A DNA stretch of 64,000 bases, from positions 62,001 to 126,000 of the forward strand of contig UCFC01000023.1 of the NCBI GenBank assembly GCA_900471515.1, in the 5' to 3' direction. Made by a program: the position numbers and the translations under genes. Source of the DNA: Hyphomicrobiales bacterium. GTDB lineage: Bacteria; Pseudomonadota; Alphaproteobacteria; Rhizobiales; Rhizobiaceae. Below are positions 21,717 to 31,461 of this stretch, one piece after another. The notes below the pieces were generated by a model. That model was not told the origin of the DNA. It did not search any database and worked only from the letters and a program-made list of their open reading frames with translations. Position 1 is the first letter of the stretch, and each line of letters starts with the position of its first letter.

Positions 21717-24700
21717 ATACCAGCGGGTCGCCTCAGATCCAGCGTGAGCGGAAATTCAGGCGAAACCGTTTCGGCGCACGGAATATAACCGCCCGCCGTA
21801 TGTCCCCACGGCTCGAAGCGGGCGAGGCGGCGCGCTTGCGCCTCGTTGCCGTTGACCGGGAAGGTGTCATAGTTCCGGCCGCCCGGATGGGCAACGTGAT
21901 AGATGCAGCCGCCGATCGAACGTTTCGACCATGTATCATAAATGTCAAAAGTCAAAGGCGTATTCACCGGCAAAACGGGATGTAATCCGGAAGCCGGCTG
22001 CCAGGCCTTGAAACGCACGCCGGCGACCGAGACGCCTGACGTTCCCGTCGGCGTCAGCGGCACGATCCTGCCGTTGCAGGTGACGGTGTAGCGCGACGCG
22101 TTGCCGGTTTCGAGACGCACCTGGAGGCGCTCGACGGACGAATCGACATAACGCACCGTGCCGCCGATCGCGCCCTGTTCACCCATGACATGCCAGGGTT
22201 CCAGCGCCTGGCGCAGCTCCAGTTTCGAGCCTTCGTATTCGACCTCGCCGCAGAAGGGAAAGCGGAACTCGAGCTGCGCCTTGAACCATTCGGGGCTGAG
22301 GTCGAAGCCGTTTTCCCGGAGGTCTGCCAGCACATCGAGGAAATCCTGCCAGACGTAGTGCGGCAGCATGAAACGGTCATGCAGTGCGGTGCCCCAGCGC
22401 ACGAATTTGCCGTCTGCCGGATTCGCCCAGAAACGGGCGATCAGTGCCCGCACCAGCAATTGCTGGGCAAGCGACATGCGGGCATTCGGCGGCATTTCGA
22501 AACCGCGGAATTCGACGAGACCGAGACGGCCCGTCGGGCCATCGGGCGAGAAGAGCTTGTCGATGCAGATCTCGGCGCGGTGGGTGTTGCCGGTTACGTC
22601 GATCAAAAGGTTGCGGAACAGGCGATCGACCAGCCAGGGTAGGGGCTGCAGGCCGCGGCCGGGGGCCGGAATCTGCGCCAGCGCGATTTCCAGCTCGTAA
22701 AGACTGTCGTGCCGGGCCTCGTCGATGCGCGGCGCCTGGCTGGTCGGGCCGATGAAAAGACCCGAGAAGAGGTAGGAGAGCGAGGGGTGGCGCTGCCAGT
22801 GCAGCACCAGGCTTTTCAGCAGGTCCGGACGGCGCAGGAACGGGCTGTTGTTCGGATTGCTGCCGCCGACGACGACGTGGTTGCCGCCGCCGGTGCCGGT
22901 GTGGCGACCGTCGATCATGAATTTGTCGGCGCCGAGGCGGCTTTCGCGCGCCTCCTCGTAAATGGCGGTGGTGATGTCGACGGTGTCTTTCCATGTGGAA
23001 GAAGGATGGATGTTGACCTCGATGACGCCGGGATCGGGCGCCAGGCGGATGACGTTGATGCGCTCGTCCTGCGGCGGCGCATATCCTTCGATATGGACGG
23101 CGAGACCGAGAGCGGCGGCTGCGCGCTCGGTCGAGGCAATGAGGTCGAGATAATCCTCCAGCGTTTCGGTCGGCGGCATGAAGACGCAGAGCCGGCCGTC
23201 ACGCGGCTCGACGGAAATTGCGGTGCGCACGTGGCCGCCGATCTCGCTGACCGACTGCGGCACGGTCGGCTGCTGGCCGGTGAAGGGCTGGAAATGCGCA
23301 GCCTGCAGCGCCCGCCCGCTGTCCTGGCCGAAATCCGGCAGTTCGGACCGCTGCACGAAGGGATCGAGCGGGTTGATATAGGGATATTGCGAGGGCGGGA
23401 TATAGGCCAGCGAATTGAGCGGCAGGCGATAGCCCACCGGGCTGTCGCCGGGTACGAGGAAGATGCGGCCGCGCCGCGTCGACCATTTCTCGCTCGTCCA
23501 GGTGCGGCCGCCGGCACGCGCATTCCAGGCCTGGACGGGCAGCACATAGCCGGTCGGACGCGTCAAGCCGCGATCGAAGACACGGGCGATGCGCGTGCGC
23601 TCCTCCGGATCCTTCAGCCTGGAATTCGACGGATCGACGTTTTCCGGAAGGCCTGCTTCCTTGACCAGCCATTCGGCCGGATCTTCGAAGGCGGGGGCGA
23701 CATAATCGGGGGAAATATCCAGCTCTCCGGCAATCGCCGTCAGCAGACGGCCGGCATCGTCCTCCGTGACCTGGTAGTTGCGGCCCTCGACAGCGACGAG
23801 AGCGTCGCTCGACCAGATCGGCAAGCCGTCCTTGCGCCAATAGAGCGAGAAGGTCCAGCGCGGCAGGCTTTCGCCGGGATACCATTTGCCCTGGCCGTAG
23901 TGCAGGAATCCGTCCGGCGCAAAACGGGCGCGCAGTCGCCGGATCAGCGCATCGGCCTTCTCGCGTTTCGTCGGGCCGACGGCCTCGGTGTTCCATTCGG
24001 CGGATTCGAAATCGTCGATGGAGACGAAGGTCGGCTCGCCGCCCATGGTCAGGCGCACATCTTCGGCCTCAAGGATGCGGTCGACCTTCTCGCCGAGTTC
24101 GTTGAGTTCGTCCCAGGCGTCGTCGGAAAATGGCTTGGTGATGCGGGGGTGTTCGGCAACACGGGCAACCTTCATGTCGAAGGCGAATTCGGTCTCGGCT
24201 TCGCCGTAATAGCCCCCCGATATCGGCGCGGCATTGCGAAAGTGCGGTGTGGCGGCAAGGGGGATATGGCTTTCGCCGGTCAGGAGGCCGGAAGTCGGAT
24301 CAAGGCCGATCCAGCCGGCGCCGGGAAGATAGACTTCGGCCCAGGCATGGAGATCGGTGAAATCATGCTCGGTGCCGGAGGGGCCATCGAGCGCCTTGAG
24401 GTCGGGGGTCAGCTGGATCAGATAGCCGGAGACGAAGCGGGCGGCGAGGCCGAGATGGCGCAGGATCTGCACCAATAGCCAGCTCGTATCGCGGCAGGAG
24501 CCTTTGGCGCTTTCCAGCGTCTCTTCGGGTGTCTGCACGCCGGCTTCCATGCGGATGACATAGCCGATCTGTTGCTGCAGGCGCATGTTGAGGCCGACGA
24601 TCATATCGACCGTCTTCTGCTTTGACCGATCGAGCGTTTCGAGGAAGGCCTTCAGGCGCGGGCCGGGCTCTTCCGGCGTCATGTAGATCGACAGGTCTTC

Positions 24701-25033
24701 GCGGATCGTCTCGGGATAGTCGAAGGGCCACATCGTCGCTTCCTCTTCGACGAAGAAGTCGAAGGGATTGTAGACGGTCATGTCGGCGACGAGATCGACC
24801 TCGATCTTGAACTCGCTCACCGGGTCGGGGAAGACGAAGCGGGCGAGATAGTTGCCGTACGGGTCCTGCTGCAGGTTCACGAAATGGTTTGACGGCGTGA
24901 CCTTCAGCGAATGGCTCAAGACCCGCGTCTTCGAATGCGAGGCCGGTTTCAGGCGGATGATCTGTGGGCCGAGGCGGACCGGTTTGTCATATTGATAATG
25001 GGTCAGGTGGTAGATGCTGGCTTTGATCGACAT
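21713..25033 (-). CDS. Transglutaminase - DUF2126 protein
   Basis: A 1106-aa protein, first gene of the operon. Residues 1-290 are a transglutaminase module with triad Cys180 ([14 protein letters not shown]), His229 ([11 protein letters not shown]) and Asp245 ([10 protein letters not shown]). The remaining ~800 residues are DUF2126 (COG4196), with conserved blocks [23 protein letters not shown]-like [20 protein letters not shown] and [11 protein letters not shown]. Comparative work on amidoligases proposed that DUF2126 has a glutamine-synthetase-like COOH-NH2 ligase fold; I recall this from the literature and cannot test it here. Its stop overlaps the next start by four bases (ATGA). No signal peptide. 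Confidence 0.92.
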   Translation of the reverse strand: MSIKASIYHLTHYQYDKPVRLGPQIIRLKPASHSKTRVLSHSLKVTPSNHFVNLQQDPYGNYLARFVFPDPVSEFKIEVDLVADMTVYNPFDFFVEEEATMWPFDYPETIREDLSIYMTPEEPGPRLKAFLETLDRSKQKTVDMIVGLNMRLQQQIGYVIRMEAGVQTPEETLESAKGSCRDTSWLLVQILRHLGLAARFVSGYLIQLTPDLKALDGPSGTEHDFTDLHAWAEVYLPGAGWIGLDPTSGLLTGESHIPLAATPHFRNAAPISGGYYGEAETEFAFDMKVARVAEHPRITKPFSDDAWDELNELGEKVDRILEAEDVRLTMGGEPTFVSIDDFESAEWNTEAVGPTKREKADALIRRLRARFAPDGFLHYGQGKWYPGESLPRWTFSLYWRKDGLPIWSSDALVAVEGRNYQVTEDDAGRLLTAIAGELDISPDYVAPAFEDPAEWLVKEAGLPENVDPSNSRLKDPEERTRIARVFDRGLTRPTGYVLPVQAWNARAGGRTWTSEKWSTRRGRIFLVPGDSPVGYRLPLNSLAYIPPSQYPYINPLDPFVQRSELPDFGQDSGRALQAAHFQPFTGQQPTVPQSVSEIGGHVRTAISVEPRDGRLCVFMPPTETLEDYLDLIASTERAAAALGLAVHIEGYAPPQDERINVIRLAPDPGVIEVNIHPSSTWKDTVDITTAIYEEARESRLGADKFMIDGRHTGTGGGNHVVVGGSNPNNSPFLRRPDLLKSLVLHWQRHPSLSYLFSGLFIGPTSQAPRIDEARHDSLYELEIALAQIPAPGRGLQPLPWLVDRLFRNLLIDVTGNTHRAEICIDKLFSPDGPTGRLGLVEFRGFEMPPNARMSLAQQLLVRALIARFWANPADGKFVRWGTALHDRFMLPHYVWQDFLDVLADLRENGFDLSPEWFKAQLEFRFPFCGEVEYEGSKLELRQALEPWHVMGEQGAIGGTVRYVDSSVERLQVRLETGNASRYTVTCNGRIVPLTPTGTSGVSVAGVRFKAWQPASGLHPVLPVNTPLTFDIYDTWSKRSIGGCIYHVAHPGGRNYDTFPVNGNEAQARRLARFEPWGHTAGGYIPCAETVSPEFPLTLDLRRPAGI

Positions 25034-25141
25034 ATTGCTCTTTTTGTCCGCGTGCCGTTGATCGGCTTAGCTGTTCCCGAAGCCAGTGTGTGCAATGCAG
25101 CGAAAGAATGCAAGGCGGAAAGGTTAACGCCGCGGCGGCTT

Positions 25142-26524
25142 TCAGGCGGCGCGGTTGAAGGTCACGGAAGCCTTGAGGCCTCTGCCGCCGCGGCCGGGAA
25201 TGAGGGCGAGCCGCGCGTTGAAAAGATTGGCGATTTCCTCGACGATGGGAAGGCCAAGGCCGGCGCCGGGGGCGCCGGAGTCATTGCCGCGGGAGAAACG
25301 TTTTCTGACCGCTTCGAGCTTTTCGGGGGGGATGCCAGGGCCATTGTCTTCGACCTCCAACCGCACCGTCTCGGCGTCTTCGACAATACGCACGGTCACT
25401 TCCGCGCCCTTGCCGGCATAGGCGATGGCGTTGCCGGCAAGATTGCGCAGCATTTCGCCGATCAGCAGCGGTTCGGCGCGGATCATGGCGGGTCCCTCAC
25501 CTTCGAAGCCGAGATCGATGCCGGCCTCGGCGGCGCGAGGGATCTGCTCGCCGGTGATCTCCTGGGCGATGGCGGAAAGGTCGATGGCCTCGGCCGTCAG
25601 CGCCTCCTTGGCGGTTGCGGCATCGATCTTTGCCATCAGCAAAAGCTGGGCAAGGATGCGCTCGGCATGGGCAACCGCCTGATCGCCCTTGAGGGCGGCG
25701 TGCTGCGCTTCGTCCAGGGAGCCGGCGCGGGAGGAGAGGGCAAGCTGGGTGCGGATGATGGTGAGCGGCGTGCGCAGCTGATGGCTGGCATTGCCGGTGA
25801 AATTGCGCAGCGCGTCGAGGGCCGATTGCAGGCGCACCATGAAGGAATTGACGGTATCGACGAGCGGCTGCACCTCGCTCGGCACCGATTGCTCGATCGG
25901 GTGCAGGTCATCGGGGCTGCGCTCGCCGATGGCGTCGCCAAGCTTGTAGAGCGGCCGCAGCGCCACGGTAACGGAAATCCAGACGATGACGGCGGCCCCG
26001 GCAATCATGACGGCAAGGCGAAGCGCGGAGCGGACCAGGATCGCCTGGGCAAGCTGACGGCGGGCGATGGTCGTTTCGGCGACGGTGACGACGAAAGGCA
26101 CGGAGCGGATGCCGGTGGAGGCGGAGCGTCCCAGGGTCGCGACCCGGATCGGCTCGCCACGGAAGATATCGTCGGCGAAGGAGGCGGTATCGCCCTGGGT
26201 TTCCTTCAATACCGGAAGCGCCTGATAGCCGGTGATGAATGTGCCGGGCGGGCCGTCGACACGGTAGAAGACGCGGTCCTGCGCTGCCGAGGTCAGCATT
26301 TCCAGCGCGACATAGGGAATGTCCACCTCGAGCGTGCCGTCTTCGGCAACGACAACACGCTCGGCGATTGCCAGAGCGGAGCCGGCCAGCACGCGGTCGG
26401 ACACGATATTCGAAGTCTGCACGGCTTCGCGCCAGGTATCGGCCAGCGCCAGCGTGCCGATGACGGCGGTCGAGACCAGCAACCAGAATAGCAGTCGGCG
26501 CCGGAGCGAGTAGGCGGCCGTCAT
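25142..26524 (-). CDS. TctE-like sensor histidine kinase
   Basis: A 460-aa membrane kinase. A first transmembrane helix (about 10-29), a ~135-residue periplasmic region, a second helix (about 165-188), a HAMP-like linker, a HisKA domain with His248 in GNASHQLRTPLT and an ATPase domain with NLAGNAIAYA (N box), DNGPGIP (G1) and GAGLGLPIVEEI (G2). The N-terminal part resembles the sensor region of TctE-type kinases (2CSK_N) that respond to carboxylates. It is the second gene of a regulator-kinase operon, overlapping the regulator stop by four bases. Possible ligands: a tricarboxylate or whatever the neighbouring orphan binding protein captures; both are inferences. Confidence 0.93.
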   Translation of the reverse strand: MTAAYSLRRRLLFWLLVSTAVIGTLALADTWREAVQTSNIVSDRVLAGSALAIAERVVVAEDGTLEVDIPYVALEMLTSAAQDRVFYRVDGPPGTFITGYQALPVLKETQGDTASFADDIFRGEPIRVATLGRSASTGIRSVPFVVTVAETTIARRQLAQAILVRSALRLAVMIAGAAVIVWISVTVALRPLYKLGDAIGERSPDDLHPIEQSVPSEVQPLVDTVNSFMVRLQSALDALRNFTGNASHQLRTPLTIIRTQLALSSRAGSLDEAQHAALKGDQAVAHAERILAQLLLMAKIDAATAKEALTAEAIDLSAIAQEITGEQIPRAAEAGIDLGFEGEGPAMIRAEPLLIGEMLRNLAGNAIAYAGKGAEVTVRIVEDAETVRLEVEDNGPGIPPEKLEAVRKRFSRGNDSGAPGAGLGLPIVEEIANLFNARLALIPGRGGRGLKASVTFNRAA

Positions 26525-27198
26525 GAGGCCTCGGGCAATTTGTCGAGATAATAGCCGATACCGCGGGCGGTCCTGACCGTCAGGCCGTGCGGCGAAAGCC
26601 TCTTTCGCAGGCGGCTGACATATTGCTCGATGGCATTGGCCGAAATGTCGTCGTCGAAAGCGGTCAGCGACTGCATGATCGCCTCCTTGGCGACGACCTT
26701 GCCGGCACGCATGAAGAGGATTTCCAGCAGGCCAAGCTCGCGGGCGGGAATATCGAGCGGCGTGGCGCCGGCCGAGAAGGCGCGGGAATTGAGGTCGAGC
26801 GAGATCGCTCCGAAACTGACGGTCGAGGAATGCAGCCCGGCCTGACGGCGAAGAAGCACGCGCACGCGCGCTTCGAATTCGGCAATGTCGAAAGGTTTGA
26901 TGAGATAGTCGTCGGCGCCGAGATCCAGCCCCTTTACGCGTTCTTCCGGCGAACCCCGCGCCGTCAGGATGAGTACCGCAGCCCGGCTGCCGCGGGAGCG
27001 CATGGCGCGCAGCACATCGAGCCCGTCCATTTCCGGAAGGTTCAGATCGAGGATGACGAGATCGAAATTTTCCGCTGCGATGACGGCATTGGCCGAAGCC
27101 CCGTCATGGACGACATCCACAGCATGGCCCGTGCCGCGCAAGATCGCCGACAGGCCGTCGGCCAGGGCGATATTGTCTTCGGTAAGCAGGATGCGCAA
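26521..27198 (-). CDS. OmpR/TctD-type response regulator
   Basis: A 225-aa receiver plus winged-helix regulator. The receiver shows the acidic pair TEDN, phosphoacceptor Asp51 (LVILDLNLPEMDG), LTARG and KPF; the C-terminal domain ends with IEQYVSRLRKRL and VRTARGIGYYL. The best start is a TTG at 27198 (giving RILLTEDN) preceded by GGGGAAA; the open frame continues upstream to 27339 but those extra 47 residues have no homology to receivers. First gene of the pair with the kinase at 25142. It is divergent from the GNAT gene at 27393, with about 195 bases between, which is where its target site would be expected. Confidence 0.92.
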   Translation of the reverse strand: MRILLTEDNIALADGLSAILRGTGHAVDVVHDGASANAVIAAENFDLVILDLNLPEMDGLDVLRAMRSRGSRAAVLILTARGSPEERVKGLDLGADDYLIKPFDIAEFEARVRVLLRRQAGLHSSTVSFGAISLDLNSRAFSAGATPLDIPARELGLLEILFMRAGKVVAKEAIMQSLTAFDDDISANAIEQYVSRLRKRLSPHGLTVRTARGIGYYLDKLPEAS

Positions 27199-27392
27199 CG
27201 GATGTTTCCCCGAGTTTTTCGGAGAGTTTATCAGGGATGGCGGCCCGATGTCACAGCGATTCTGGGAATTGGGTGAACGGGAAAGTAGGCAATTCGTCAA
27301 AAGCTCGTTTTGCTTCTTCCGGGTTACAGCGCCGACCATATGGCTGGGCCGATGCCGCCGTGATAGGATTTACGAGGGTTGGAGGCTGCAAG

Positions 27393-27905
27393 ATGGGTGA
27401 GCTGTCGGTCGCGCTTGCGGAAAGCCCTGAAGATATCGATGCCGTGCGACATCTCAGCCGTGCCTTCAGGCAATGGCTTTACGACAATTATCCGGCCGAG
27501 CGGGCGCAGGTGGAACTCTACTATAATCCCGAAAAGTTCGAGGCCTTGCTTGCCGAACTGCCCCGCATCCATGCAAGGCCGCAAGGCGCGATGTTTCTGG
27601 CGCGTCTCGACGGCGAGACGATAGGCTGCGTGATGCAGCACGAGATTGCTCCCGGCGTCTCGGAGATGAAGCGCCTTTTCGTTTCCGAGCGGGCGCGCGG
27701 AAGCGGCGCGGCACGCGCGCTCTGCGAGGCTTCGCTGGCTCGGGCAAAGGAGGACGGCTACCGACTGATGCGGCTCGACACCGGCTTTCGGCAGGTCGCG
27801 GCGCAGAAGCTTTATCGTCGCCTGGGTTTTCGCGAGCGTGATGCCTATTACAGCGTTCCTGACGATCTCAAGCCGATTTTGGTCTTCTTCGAGCGCGAAC
27901 TCTGA
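27393..27905 (+). CDS. GNAT-family N-acetyltransferase
   Basis: A 170-aa GNAT protein. The acetyl-CoA pyrophosphate loop region is SERARGSGAARALCEASLARA, preceded by the beta-strand EMKRLFV and followed by YRLMRLDTG and AAQKLYRRLGFRE. I start at the ATG giving MGELSVALAE because GGAGG lies seven bases before it. The substrate (amine of a small molecule, peptide or protein) cannot be told from sequence. It precedes the binding-protein gene by 43 bases on the same strand and may share its transcript. Confidence 0.88.
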   Translation: MGELSVALAESPEDIDAVRHLSRAFRQWLYDNYPAERAQVELYYNPEKFEALLAELPRIHARPQGAMFLARLDGETIGCVMQHEIAPGVSEMKRLFVSERARGSGAARALCEASLARAKEDGYRLMRLDTGFRQVAAQKLYRRLGFRERDAYYSVPDDLKPILVFFEREL

Positions 27906-27948
27906 AGCTCCGCTTGTTTCACGCTTTTTGCTCGGGCATTCTCCGGAC

Positions 27949-29013
27949 ATGAGAAGCCTTTTCTTTCTGTTCCTGTGCCTGGCACCCGGCCTTGCGGCCG
28001 CCGACCAGGTCTTTTATCCGGCGAAGTCCGGCAACGCGGCTGCGCCGGTGCTGACGGTCTATTCCTCGCTCGACGAGCCGCTGGCGCAGCCGATGATCCG
28101 GGGCTTTCAGGACGCCAATCCAGATGTGGCGGTCGAATATGAGGACATGCTGACGGGGGACATTTACGACAGGATCGTCCGCGAGACGGATGCCGGTCAA
28201 AAGACGGCGGACTTTGCCTTCTCCTCGGCGATGGACCTGCAGGTGAAACTTTCGAATGACGGTTATGCGCAGGTCAGCAACCTGCCGATGAGCGCCCAGT
28301 GGCCGAAATGGGCGAACTGGCGCAACACCGCCTATGCGCTGACCTTCGAACCGGCGGTCTTCGTCTATCACAAGCCGAGCTTTGCCCATGAAACGGTGCC
28401 GAGTTCGCGGGCGGAATTCGTCGATTACCTGAAACGCAAAGGCAACGAGGTCTACGGGCGGATCGGCACCTACGACATAGAGCGTTCCGGCGTGGGCTTC
28501 CTGTTCATGGCGCGCGATCAGGAACAGTTCGGCGATATCTGGTCGGTGATCGGCGCCATGGGAGCGGCGGGCGTAAAACTCTATTCGACCAGCTCGGCGA
28601 TCCTCGAGCGCGTGGCCGATGGCCGGTTCGTGCTCGGTTACAATATACTCGGATCCTATGCTGCCGACTGGGCCTCGCGCCATCCCGACGTGGGCATTGT
28701 TCTGCCGAAGGATTACACGGTCGTGATGTCGCGCATCGGCCTCGTGCCGCAGGCGGCGGCCGAGCCGGAACTGGGGCGCCGCTACCTTGCCTTCTTCATG
28801 TCGAAGGAGGGTCAGACCATCATGGCGCGCGAGCTGCAGATCCCGGCCGTCAGCCCGGAAGTGGCAGGCGAGAATACCGCCAATACGTTGCAGGAACTGC
28901 TCGGCGCGCAGTTGCGCCCGGTGCCGGTCAGCCCGGGTCTCATGGTCTATCTCGACCAGGTGAAACGCGCGCGCCTGATTGCGCATTGGAACGAGGTGTT
29001 GCGGACGCAGTGA
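27949..29013 (+). CDS. Periplasmic solute-binding protein (iron/polyamine-type family)
   Basis: A 354-aa protein with a signal peptide (MRSLFFLFLCLAPGLAAADQ) and the fold of class II solute-binding proteins of the AfuA/FbpA-like group: VLTVYSSLDEPLAQPMIRGF near the start, ADFAFSSAMDLQVKL, and YLAFFMSKEGQTIMA near the end. The first ATG before the signal peptide was chosen over an upstream in-frame ATG that lies inside the GNAT gene. No ABC permease or ATPase gene is adjacent, so it is an orphan. It faces the TctE-like kinase operon across the GNAT gene, which suggests it may present a ligand to that kinase. Ligand unknown. Confidence 0.88.
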   Translation: MRSLFFLFLCLAPGLAAADQVFYPAKSGNAAAPVLTVYSSLDEPLAQPMIRGFQDANPDVAVEYEDMLTGDIYDRIVRETDAGQKTADFAFSSAMDLQVKLSNDGYAQVSNLPMSAQWPKWANWRNTAYALTFEPAVFVYHKPSFAHETVPSSRAEFVDYLKRKGNEVYGRIGTYDIERSGVGFLFMARDQEQFGDIWSVIGAMGAAGVKLYSTSSAILERVADGRFVLGYNILGSYAADWASRHPDVGIVLPKDYTVVMSRIGLVPQAAAEPELGRRYLAFFMSKEGQTIMARELQIPAVSPEVAGENTANTLQELLGAQLRPVPVSPGLMVYLDQVKRARLIAHWNEVLRTQ

Positions 29014-29464
29014 AGGACTGGCTTGCCCAATGGAAAACATGCGGGCTGACCAAAATAAATCTTATGATCTCAATGACTAAGCTGTTTCGATGAGGGCGCG
29101 CGCCTGTCTTTCCGTCCAAAAAAATCGTCGCAGGGCAAAATATTTTTTCGACGTTGCAATGTCCCATAATGGACGCCTTCATTGGGATTTTACACCAATA
29201 AGTAATACTTATCCCCAAATTTCCATATATTCTTGTCCTGTTTATATGACTGAATTTGCAACCTTTGATTTTTTATTGACGATTCCTAGCGCGGCCATTT
29301 AGCGAAAATTAAGCAGAATCCAGTGGTTATTTCTGGCGATGAAATCATCGCGGCAGGCTCATTTCCGGGCTGCCGCGCACACGGCATGATGTCGCTAACA
29401 ATCTTTTCCGGGCCGGGGCGGATGCATCTCGATGCATCTCTCCACATCTAGAGGTTTTATTTTC
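29014..29464. other. Intergenic region, AT-rich, with two overlapping inverted repeats
   Basis: No gene recognised. Bases about 29110-29330 are markedly AT-rich. GCGATGA (29336-29342) is mirrored by TCATCGC (29345-29351), and CGCGGCAG (29349-29356) by CTGCCGCG (29370-29377); the two share three bases, so only one can form at a time. Neither is followed by a T run. These precede the chemoreceptor gene and may be operator or leader structures. Confidence 0.6.
29421..29440. repeat. Tandem 10-base direct repeat
   Basis: GATGCATCTC occurs twice head to tail; each unit contains the palindrome GATGCATC. It lies 25 bases before the preferred start of the chemoreceptor gene, and an alternative ATG of that gene falls inside the second copy. 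Confidence 0.9.
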
Positions 29465-31387
29465 ATGACGCGTCCAAATGTGAAGACGTCGATGATCGGC
29501 ATATTTTCACTGATTGCCGTTCTGTTCGCACTGTCCGCTTATATTTCCATTCGTGGCCTGAACACTTTCAACGAGAATGCCAACCATTTCGCGACGAGCT
29601 TCCTGCCGGGCGTTTCCAAGGCGATGGATATCCAGATCGCGCGTTATTCCCTGCGCGGTTCCTATGGCGATTACGTGATGGGCCGGGCCGAGAACGGTCA
29701 GGACAGTTACGAGAAAAAGATCAAGTCGAAGCAGGGGGACCTGCTCAAGGCCGTGGCTGACTACAAGGAGCAGGTCGATACCGATGCCGAGCGTGAGGCA
29801 TTTGCCAAGATCGACGATGCGGCTTCGAAATATGCTGCGGCCGGCGACCAGCTGATTTCGCTCGTCAAGGCGGGCGACAAGGAAAAGGCGCTCAAGGTCT
29901 TCCAGGAAGACATCGGTCCGATCGCCGACGACCTTGCAGCAAGCGTCGACAAGGTTGTGAAGTTCAACAAGTCGGCGGCTGCCGACGCAGCCGAAGAGAA
30001 CACCGCCGAGTTCAACCAGACGCTGACACTGCTCTCCGTCATCCTTGGTGTCAGCGCGTTGCTGGTCTGCGGCGCAGCCTATTTCGGCATTGCCGGCATT
30101 GCCAATGCGATCAGCCGCATCACCGGCTCCATGCGTGCGCTGGCAGGCGGAGACACGCAGGTCAAGGTTGCCGATATGGAGCGCAGCGACGAGATCGGCG
30201 AAATGGCCAAGGCCGTCGAAGTCTTCCGTCAGGCCGCCATCGAGAACACGAACCTGCAGGCTGAGGCCGAGAGGAACCGTATGCAGGCGGAAGCCGACCG
30301 CGCGCGACTGACGCGCGAAGCCGAAGCTGCTGCCCAGGCACGCCTCAATGAGGCGACCGCGGGTCTTGCCTCCGGCCTCAAGCGCCTTGCGGGCGGCGAC
30401 CTGGGCTTCCAGCTGACCGAGGCCTTCGCGCCTGATTTCGAACCGCTCCGTCACGACCTGAATGGCGCTGTCATGCAGCTCGCGGACACGATGAAGTCCA
30501 TCGCGTCTTCCGCCGGTGCGATCGACAGCGGCACGCGCGAAATCGGCAGCGGTGCGGATGACCTTTCCCGCCGCACCGAGCAGCAGGCAGCCTCGCTCGA
30601 AGAGACGGCTGCGGCTCTCGACGAGATCACGGTCAACGTCTCGAATTCGTCGAAGCGCGCTGACGAGGCCCGCCAGGTTGCGATCCAGGCAAACGAAAGC
30701 GCCACACGCTCCGGCATGGTCGTCGCCAACGCCATCGACGCGATGCAGAGGATCGAACAGTCGTCGAACCAGATTTCCAACATTATCGGCGTCATCGACG
30801 AGATCGCCTTCCAGACCAACCTTTTGGCGCTCAACGCCGGCGTCGAAGCCGCGCGCGCCGGTGAAGCCGGCAAGGGCTTTGCGGTCGTCGCGCAGGAAGT
30901 GCGTGAACTTGCCCAGCGCTCCGCGGCAGCCGCCAAGGAGATCAAGGATCTGATCCGCAATTCGTCGGTCGAAGTGCAGGGTGGCGTTCAGCTCGTTCGC
31001 GAGACCGGCGATGCGCTGAAGACCATCGAAAACCTGATCGTATCGATCAATCAGCACATGGATGCGATCGCAACTTCGTCCAGAGAACAGTCGACCGGTC
31101 TCAGCGAGGTCAACAGCGCCGTCAACCAGATGGACCAGGTGACACAGCAGAACGCCGCGATGGTCGAAGAAACGAATGCCGCGAGCGCGACGCTGGCCGC
31201 CGAAGCCGAACGCCTTCGCGACCTTATCGCCAACTTCAAGCTGGCCGGCGATGTCAACCAGGCCTCCGCGGATGCGGCCGCACTTCGCCGCACCGCCTCG
31301 GCCATGGCGCGGCCCAGCCAGAAGCAGGCACCAGCCTATCGCAGCAACGGCAACGCCGCTGTCGCGCAGGAATGGTCTGAGTTCTAA
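29465..31387 (+). CDS. Methyl-accepting chemotaxis protein
   Basis: A 640-aa transmembrane chemoreceptor. A transmembrane helix (about 9-30), a periplasmic helical sensor (about 30-185), a second helix (about 188-212), HAMP segments (about 213-265 and again near 300-350) and a cytoplasmic signalling domain with the hairpin tip [23 protein letters not shown] (shown here by its first and last parts only: IDEIAFQTN and GVEAARAG). The protein ends in EWSEF, matching the xWxxF pentapeptide that docks CheR. Start: the ATG at 29465 follows AGAGG; an ATG at 29432 would add 11 residues. The ligand is unknown. A strong terminator follows at once. Confidence 0.94.
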   Translation: MTRPNVKTSMIGIFSLIAVLFALSAYISIRGLNTFNENANHFATSFLPGVSKAMDIQIARYSLRGSYGDYVMGRAENGQDSYEKKIKSKQGDLLKAVADYKEQVDTDAEREAFAKIDDAASKYAAAGDQLISLVKAGDKEKALKVFQEDIGPIADDLAASVDKVVKFNKSAAADAAEENTAEFNQTLTLLSVILGVSALLVCGAAYFGIAGIANAISRITGSMRALAGGDTQVKVADMERSDEIGEMAKAVEVFRQAAIENTNLQAEAERNRMQAEADRARLTREAEAAAQARLNEATAGLASGLKRLAGGDLGFQLTEAFAPDFEPLRHDLNGAVMQLADTMKSIASSAGAIDSGTREIGSGADDLSRRTEQQAASLEETAAALDEITVNVSNSSKRADEARQVAIQANESATRSGMVVANAIDAMQRIEQSSNQISNIIGVIDEIAFQTNLLALNAGVEAARAGEAGKGFAVVAQEVRELAQRSAAAAKEIKDLIRNSSVEVQGGVQLVRETGDALKTIENLIVSINQHMDAIATSSREQSTGLSEVNSAVNQMDQVTQQNAAMVEETNAASATLAAEAERLRDLIANFKLAGDVNQASADAAALRRTASAMARPSQKQAPAYRSNGNAAVAQEWSEF

Positions 31388-31398
31388 GCCGAAACATG

Positions 31399-31435
31399 AA
31401 GGGCGAGGTTCGCCGCCGGCGCGCCTCGCCCTTTT
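31399..31435 (+). terminator. Intrinsic terminator of the chemoreceptor gene
   Basis: AAGGGCGAGG pairs with CCTCGCCCTT across a 15-base loop and is followed by TTTT, 11 bases after the stop codon. Confidence 0.9.
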
Positions 31436-31461
31436 GCATGTGTGCAAGCACGGCTGTCGCG

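Noticed and set aside
29090..29302. A 70-codon open frame in the AT-rich region before the chemoreceptor
   Set aside because: No ribosome site, no recognisable sequence and low-complexity composition in its second half.
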